A stretch of DNA of 36,619 nucleotides from an uncultured Rhodanobacteraceae bacterium (GTDB taxonomy: Bacteria > Pseudomonadota > Gammaproteobacteria > Xanthomonadales > SZUA-5), in the NCBI GenBank assembly GCA_937928755.1, contig CALEZI010000150.1, forward strand, positions 1 to 36,619, given 5' to 3'. The notes below the pieces were generated by a model. That model ran no database searches and was not told the origin of the DNA. It worked only from the letters and a program-made list of their open reading frames with translations. A program made the translations under genes and the position numbers. This document shows positions 33,961-36,619 of this stretch, one piece after another (position 1 is the first letter of the stretch; the number at the start of each line of letters is the position of its first letter).

Positions 33961-34039
33961 GTAGGTCACGTTGCCCGTGCAACGGGCTACGTGACATCAA
34001 CCTCACGTCACCTAGACCCTGCGGGTCAACGTGACCTAC
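33961..34039. repeat. REP-C pair in a divergent regulatory region
   Basis: GTAGGTCACGTTGCCCGTGC opens the left palindrome and its complement CAACGTGACCTAC closes the right one at 34039, with an 11-nt spacer (ATCAACCTCAC) in the middle. It is the same element as at 13023-13100 and as the middle layer of 3516-3798, here only 20 nt upstream of the COX15 start. Confidence 0.88.
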
Positions 34040-34115
34040 CTCCTTTCCACGCTAGCGAAGCATCCGTCAGCGCGGTGTCGCTGTCATCGCTCGGCCGCGA
34101 CAACTTGTCGCACGG

Positions 34116-34129
34116 TTGACTCACGTCAA
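34116..34129. promoter_or_regulatory. FNR/DNR-like box 3 (TTGAC-N4-GTCAA, perfect)
   Basis: TTGACTCACGTCAA is a perfect dyad with the half-site of CRP/FNR-family regulators such as FNR, DNR and NnrR (classic FNR: TTGAT-N4-ATCAA). It lies 87 nt before the small subunit gene. A class II layout (dyad at -41.5) would start transcription near 34164 with GCAAAT (34153-34158) as -10. Confidence 0.55.
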
Positions 34130-34216
34130 TTACACCAATGCACCCGCTGGCAGCAAATGCAGCCACTGGCCGGAAGCGTCCGGCGCGACTGTGGCAAGGG
34201 CAGAGGAGAGCACCCG

Positions 34217-34372
34217 ATGAGCGCACAAGATGACCCCAACGAGAAGGTTCCGCTGATGCAGCAACTGCTGGACAACCCGTTCCTGCTGCTGTTCATCGGA
34301 GTGCTGGTGCCGATGGTCGTTTATACCCTTTGGGGTGTCATCGACATTCTCACCATACCGGTCGCCAAGTAA
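34217..34372 (+). CDS. 51-residue single-membrane-segment protein, candidate subunit IIa
   Basis: ATG 34217 follows AGAGGAGAG, a strong ribosome site. The 51 residues begin polar (MSAQDDPNEKVPLMQQLLD), followed by one membrane segment (FLLLFIGVLVPMVVYTLWGVIDIL) and a short tail. In Thermus ba3 oxidase a tiny single-helix subunit IIa supplies a helix missing from the one-helix subunit II. This protein lies directly before such a subunit II (33-nt gap), so it is probably the equivalent. Many annotation programs would miss it or start it too early, as the frame stays open to 34031. Confidence 0.8.
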   Translation: MSAQDDPNEKVPLMQQLLDNPFLLLFIGVLVPMVVYTLWGVIDILTIPVAK

Positions 34373-34405
34373 TCACGCCGCGCGCAACCAACTGGGGAAT
34401 CATTC

Positions 34406-34945
34406 ATGAGCGCCATTTTACCGCCGGCCGAACGACTCTGGTGGAAACATCCGCTGGACCGCGTCGAAGGCACCTGGATCGCGATTGCATTTGTCTGGTG
34501 CATGATCATGTTTTTCATGATGATTTACTGGCATGCCTACGGCAAACAGAATCTGTCCACCGAGACCTACAAAACCACGCCGGAATTGTTTGCCACCAAG
34601 GCGCAAGCCATGGTCGACCAGTACACGGTGCGCACCGAAACCGACATGCAGACCCCGGTCGTGGCGCCGCCTGCAGGCAGCGACGTCTACATGATCGCGC
34701 GGCTGTGGAATTTCTGGCCGATCCTGGAACTGGAAAAGGACCAGACCTATCGATTGCACCTGACCTCGATGGATTACAACCACGGATTCTCGCTGCAGCC
34801 GGCCAACATCAATATCCAGGTTGTGCCCGGATACGAGCACGTGATCACCGTGACGCCGAATCAGAGCGGCCAGTTTTCGGTGGTCTGCAATGAATTCTGC
34901 GGAATCGGCCATCACGCGATGGTCGGTCGCATTTACGTCAAATAA
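34406..34945 (+). CDS. CuA-containing haem-copper reductase subunit II (B-family type)
   Basis: 179 residues with one membrane segment (about 24-44), unlike the two of A-family subunit II. The periplasmic cupredoxin domain has a complete CuA site: Cys161, Cys165, His169 and Met172 in CNEFCGIGHHAM, plus His126 in SMDYNHGFSL. It passes electrons from cytochrome c to subunit I. Length and single helix match ba3-type oxidases and the CuA-bearing NO reductases related to them. It is flanked by the 51-residue protein (33 nt before) and subunit I (11 nt after) and is clearly in one operon with them. CuA assembly would need the SCO protein encoded at 32174. Confidence 0.95.
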   Translation: MSAILPPAERLWWKHPLDRVEGTWIAIAFVWCMIMFFMMIYWHAYGKQNLSTETYKTTPELFATKAQAMVDQYTVRTETDMQTPVVAPPAGSDVYMIARLWNFWPILELEKDQTYRLHLTSMDYNHGFSLQPANINIQVVPGYEHVITVTPNQSGQFSVVCNEFCGIGHHAMVGRIYVK

Positions 34946-34956
34946 CGGAGGCGCAC

Positions 34957-36619
34957 ATGTCCACGGCAACAACTTATCGGACCTGCCCGCGCTCCGGGCT
35001 GCAGTTCGAATCCCAGGCTGAAAAACTCATGCTCGCCAACGCGGTGGCCGCGGTGGTGTTCCTGCTGATCGGCGGCATCCTCGCGATCGGCATCGTGCTG
35101 ACGCGCTGGCCGGCAGTGCACTGGCTGGAAGCCGACACCTTCTACCAGGTGCTCACCGCGCACGGCATCGACATGCTGATCTTCTGGATCATCTTCTTCG
35201 AGATCGCGGTGCTGTACTTCTGCTCGTCGACGCTGCTGCGCTGCCGCCTGGCGACGCCGAAGATCGCCTGGCTGGCGTTCGCGCTGATGGTCATCGGCGC
35301 GGTAGTCAACAACGTCGCCGTATTCCAGGGCGGCTCAAGCGTGATGATGACCAGCTACGTACCGATGATGGCGGCGCCGTCGTTCTACCTCGGGCTGATC
35401 CTGTTCGCGGTCGGCGCGTTGATCGGCTGTTTCGTGTTCCTCGGCACGCTGGTCGTGGCCAAGCGCGAGAAGACCTACCAGGGCTCGGTGCCCCTGGTTA
35501 CCTTCGGCGCGATCACCGCCTGCATCATCGCGGTGTTCACCATCGTTTCCGGCGCGATCATCCTGATCCCGACCTTCCTGATGTCGATCGGCGTCGTCGA
35601 GCACGTCGATGCGCTGATCTACCGCACCATCTGGTGGGCCTTCGGTCACTCCTCGCAGCAGATCAACGTCGCCGCGCACATTTCGATCTGGTACGCGGTG
35701 GCGGCGATCGCCTTCGGCGCCAAGCCGATGAGCGAGCGCGTCAGCCGTGGCGCCTTCCTGCTCTACATCCTGTTCCTGCAACTGGCCAGCGCGCATCACC
35801 TGCTCGCCGATCCCGGCATGAGCACCGAGTGGAAGGTCGTCAACACCAGCTACTTCATGTACTTCGCGGTGCTCGCCTCGATGATCCACGGGCTGACCAT
35901 CCCGGGCGCGATGGAAGTGGCGCAGCGCGCCAAGGGCTACAACAAGGGCCTGTTCGAGTGGCTGCGCAAGGCGCCGTGGGGCAACCCGACCTTCTCCGGC
36001 GTGTTCATCTCGATCATCGGCTTCGGCTTCCTCGGCGGCATCTCCGGCGTGATGATGGGTACCGAGCAGCTGAACATGATCATCCACAACACGATCTACG
36101 TTCCCGGCCATTTCCACGCGACGGTGGTCATCGGCACCACGCTGAGCTTCATGGCGCTGACCTACTTCCTGATCCCGGTGCTGTTCAAGCGCGAGATGAT
36201 CAACCCCGGCCTGGCCAAGTGGCAGCCGTACCTGTTCGGCTTCTCGATGTACTTCTTCTGCCTGGTGATGATGGGCGCCGGTACGCTCGGCGTGTCGCGC
36301 CGGCATTGGGACATGGCCTTCTCCGGCAACGCGCTGGCCTACGAGTGGCCGGGCGCGGCGTACCTGATGATGGGCCTGGTCGGCATCGCCGGCATCGCGG
36401 CGATCGTTGGCGGTGCCATATACATCTGGATCACCGTCGGCTCGCTGCTGTGGGGCAAACGCCTGGACGCCGGCGCGGCCAACAAGGAACCCACCCCGAT
36501 CCCGCTGCAGATCCCGTCCTCGGTCGCGGTACAGAGCTACGGCTCGATGGGCTTCGCCGCTCCGGGCACCTTCGTGCTGGCGATGGTGTTCCTGGTCTCC
36601 TTCGTCCTCTACTACTTCA
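34957..36619 (+). CDS. B-family haem-copper subunit I lacking the active-site Tyr; candidate NO reductase (partial at window end)
   Basis: Starts at ATG 34957 (GGAGG upstream); 554 codons are present and the frame runs off the window, just short of the 562 residues of Thermus ba3 subunit I, to which it aligns well. Twelve or more membrane segments are visible. Ligands kept: His69 (low-spin haem, LTAHGIDML), CuB His231 (FGHSSQQ), His280-His281 (SAHHLLADPG), His385 and His387 (VPGHFHA). The Tyr four residues after the first CuB His, cross-linked in A- and B-family oxygen reductases (GHPxVY), is Gln235. NO reductases of the superfamily lack this Tyr, so NO reduction is favoured over O2 reduction. 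A CuA subunit, SCO, cytochrome c and FNR/DNR-like boxes nearby support an sNOR-like enzyme. The haem-copper assignment is firm; the NOR assignment is inference. Confidence 0.9.
   Translation, partial: MSTATTYRTCPRSGLQFESQAEKLMLANAVAAVVFLLIGGILAIGIVLTRWPAVHWLEADTFYQVLTAHGIDMLIFWIIFFEIAVLYFCSSTLLRCRLATPKIAWLAFALMVIGAVVNNVAVFQGGSSVMMTSYVPMMAAPSFYLGLILFAVGALIGCFVFLGTLVVAKREKTYQGSVPLVTFGAITACIIAVFTIVSGAIILIPTFLMSIGVVEHVDALIYRTIWWAFGHSSQQINVAAHISIWYAVAAIAFGAKPMSERVSRGAFLLYILFLQLASAHHLLADPGMSTEWKVVNTSYFMYFAVLASMIHGLTIPGAMEVAQRAKGYNKGLFEWLRKAPWGNPTFSGVFISIIGFGFLGGISGVMMGTEQLNMIIHNTIYVPGHFHATVVIGTTLSFMALTYFLIPVLFKREMINPGLAKWQPYLFGFSMYFFCLVMMGAGTLGVSRRHWDMAFSGNALAYEWPGAAYLMMGLVGIAGIAAIVGGAIYIWITVGSLLWGKRLDAGAANKEPTPIPLQIPSSVAVQSYGSMGFAAPGTFVLAMVFLVSFVLYYF

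Noticed and set aside
35335..36306. A 323-residue minus-strand frame inside subunit I
   Set aside because: His/Asp/Arg-rich shadow of a membrane protein gene with all its catalytic histidines in the other frame.
34957..36619. Subunit I as cbb3 oxidase CcoN
   Set aside because: It aligns along its length with ba3-type subunit I (SAHHLLADPG, VPGHFHA, length), and the partner is a CuA subunit, not CcoO/CcoP cytochromes.

Overview
The window is high-GC bacterial DNA with dense coding, ATGA/GTGA stop-start overlaps and REP-type palindromes. Gene content (E. coli-type XerD, TrmL, a cysJIH set, alpha-proteobacterial-style COX15, secreted proteins with short conserved C-termini) suggests a gammaproteobacterium of the Xanthomonadales/Lysobacterales, perhaps near Rhodanobacteraceae. 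That placement is inference from style and gene content. I see no rRNA, tRNA, CRISPR array, transposase or phage genes.

Layout. 0.1-3.5 kb: a MacB/LolCDE-type ABC exporter (ATPase and two permeases). 3.8-4.8 kb: exported MsrB and a DUF2750 protein on the minus strand. 5.0-8.5 kb: a tightly overlapped operon of ECF sigma factor, cysteine-less membrane anti-sigma candidate and two exported HEAT-repeat proteins. 8.6-12.9 kb: assimilatory sulfate reduction, cysJ-cysI-cysH, minus strand. 13.1-17.1 kb: RDD membrane protein, divergent xerD, an APH-type phosphotransferase, and a gst-trmL pair. 17.3-19.5 kb: a secreted protein and a two-haem cytochrome. 19.5-22.4 kb: two divergent PepSY proteins, the second in an operon with a response regulator and histidine kinase. 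22.5-30.6 kb: exported proteins (a possible (alpha/alpha)-toroid carbohydrate enzyme, a PQQ sugar dehydrogenase-like protein, two small-to-medium secreted proteins, an FG-GAP protein) and a TauD-type dioxygenase.

30.7-36.6 kb is the most interesting stretch. It holds a small HMA-like protein ending in a Cys cluster, a lipoprotein cytochrome c, a DUF420 membrane protein, a SCO/SenC copper chaperone, a COX15-type haem A synthase, a 51-residue single-TM protein, a CuA subunit II and a B-family (ba3-like) haem-copper subunit I that runs off the window end. Subunit I keeps all metal-ligand histidines but has Gln where the active-site cross-linked Tyr of oxygen reductases belongs. Three FNR/DNR-like palindromes, TGAC-N4-GTCAA, lie upstream of the transcription units here. 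Together these suggest an NO reductase of the CuA-containing (sNOR-like) kind under a CRP/FNR-family regulator, rather than an ordinary oxidase.

The intergenic DNA is rich in palindromes. One family (core GTCCAGAC/GTCTGGAC) was seen only at convergent gene ends, four times. A three-layer nest of inverted repeats fills 3516-3798. Two inverted iteron arrays (8-nt and 9-nt units) sit at 891-992 and 10987-11112, and a 7-nt tandem repeat abuts the first gene's start.
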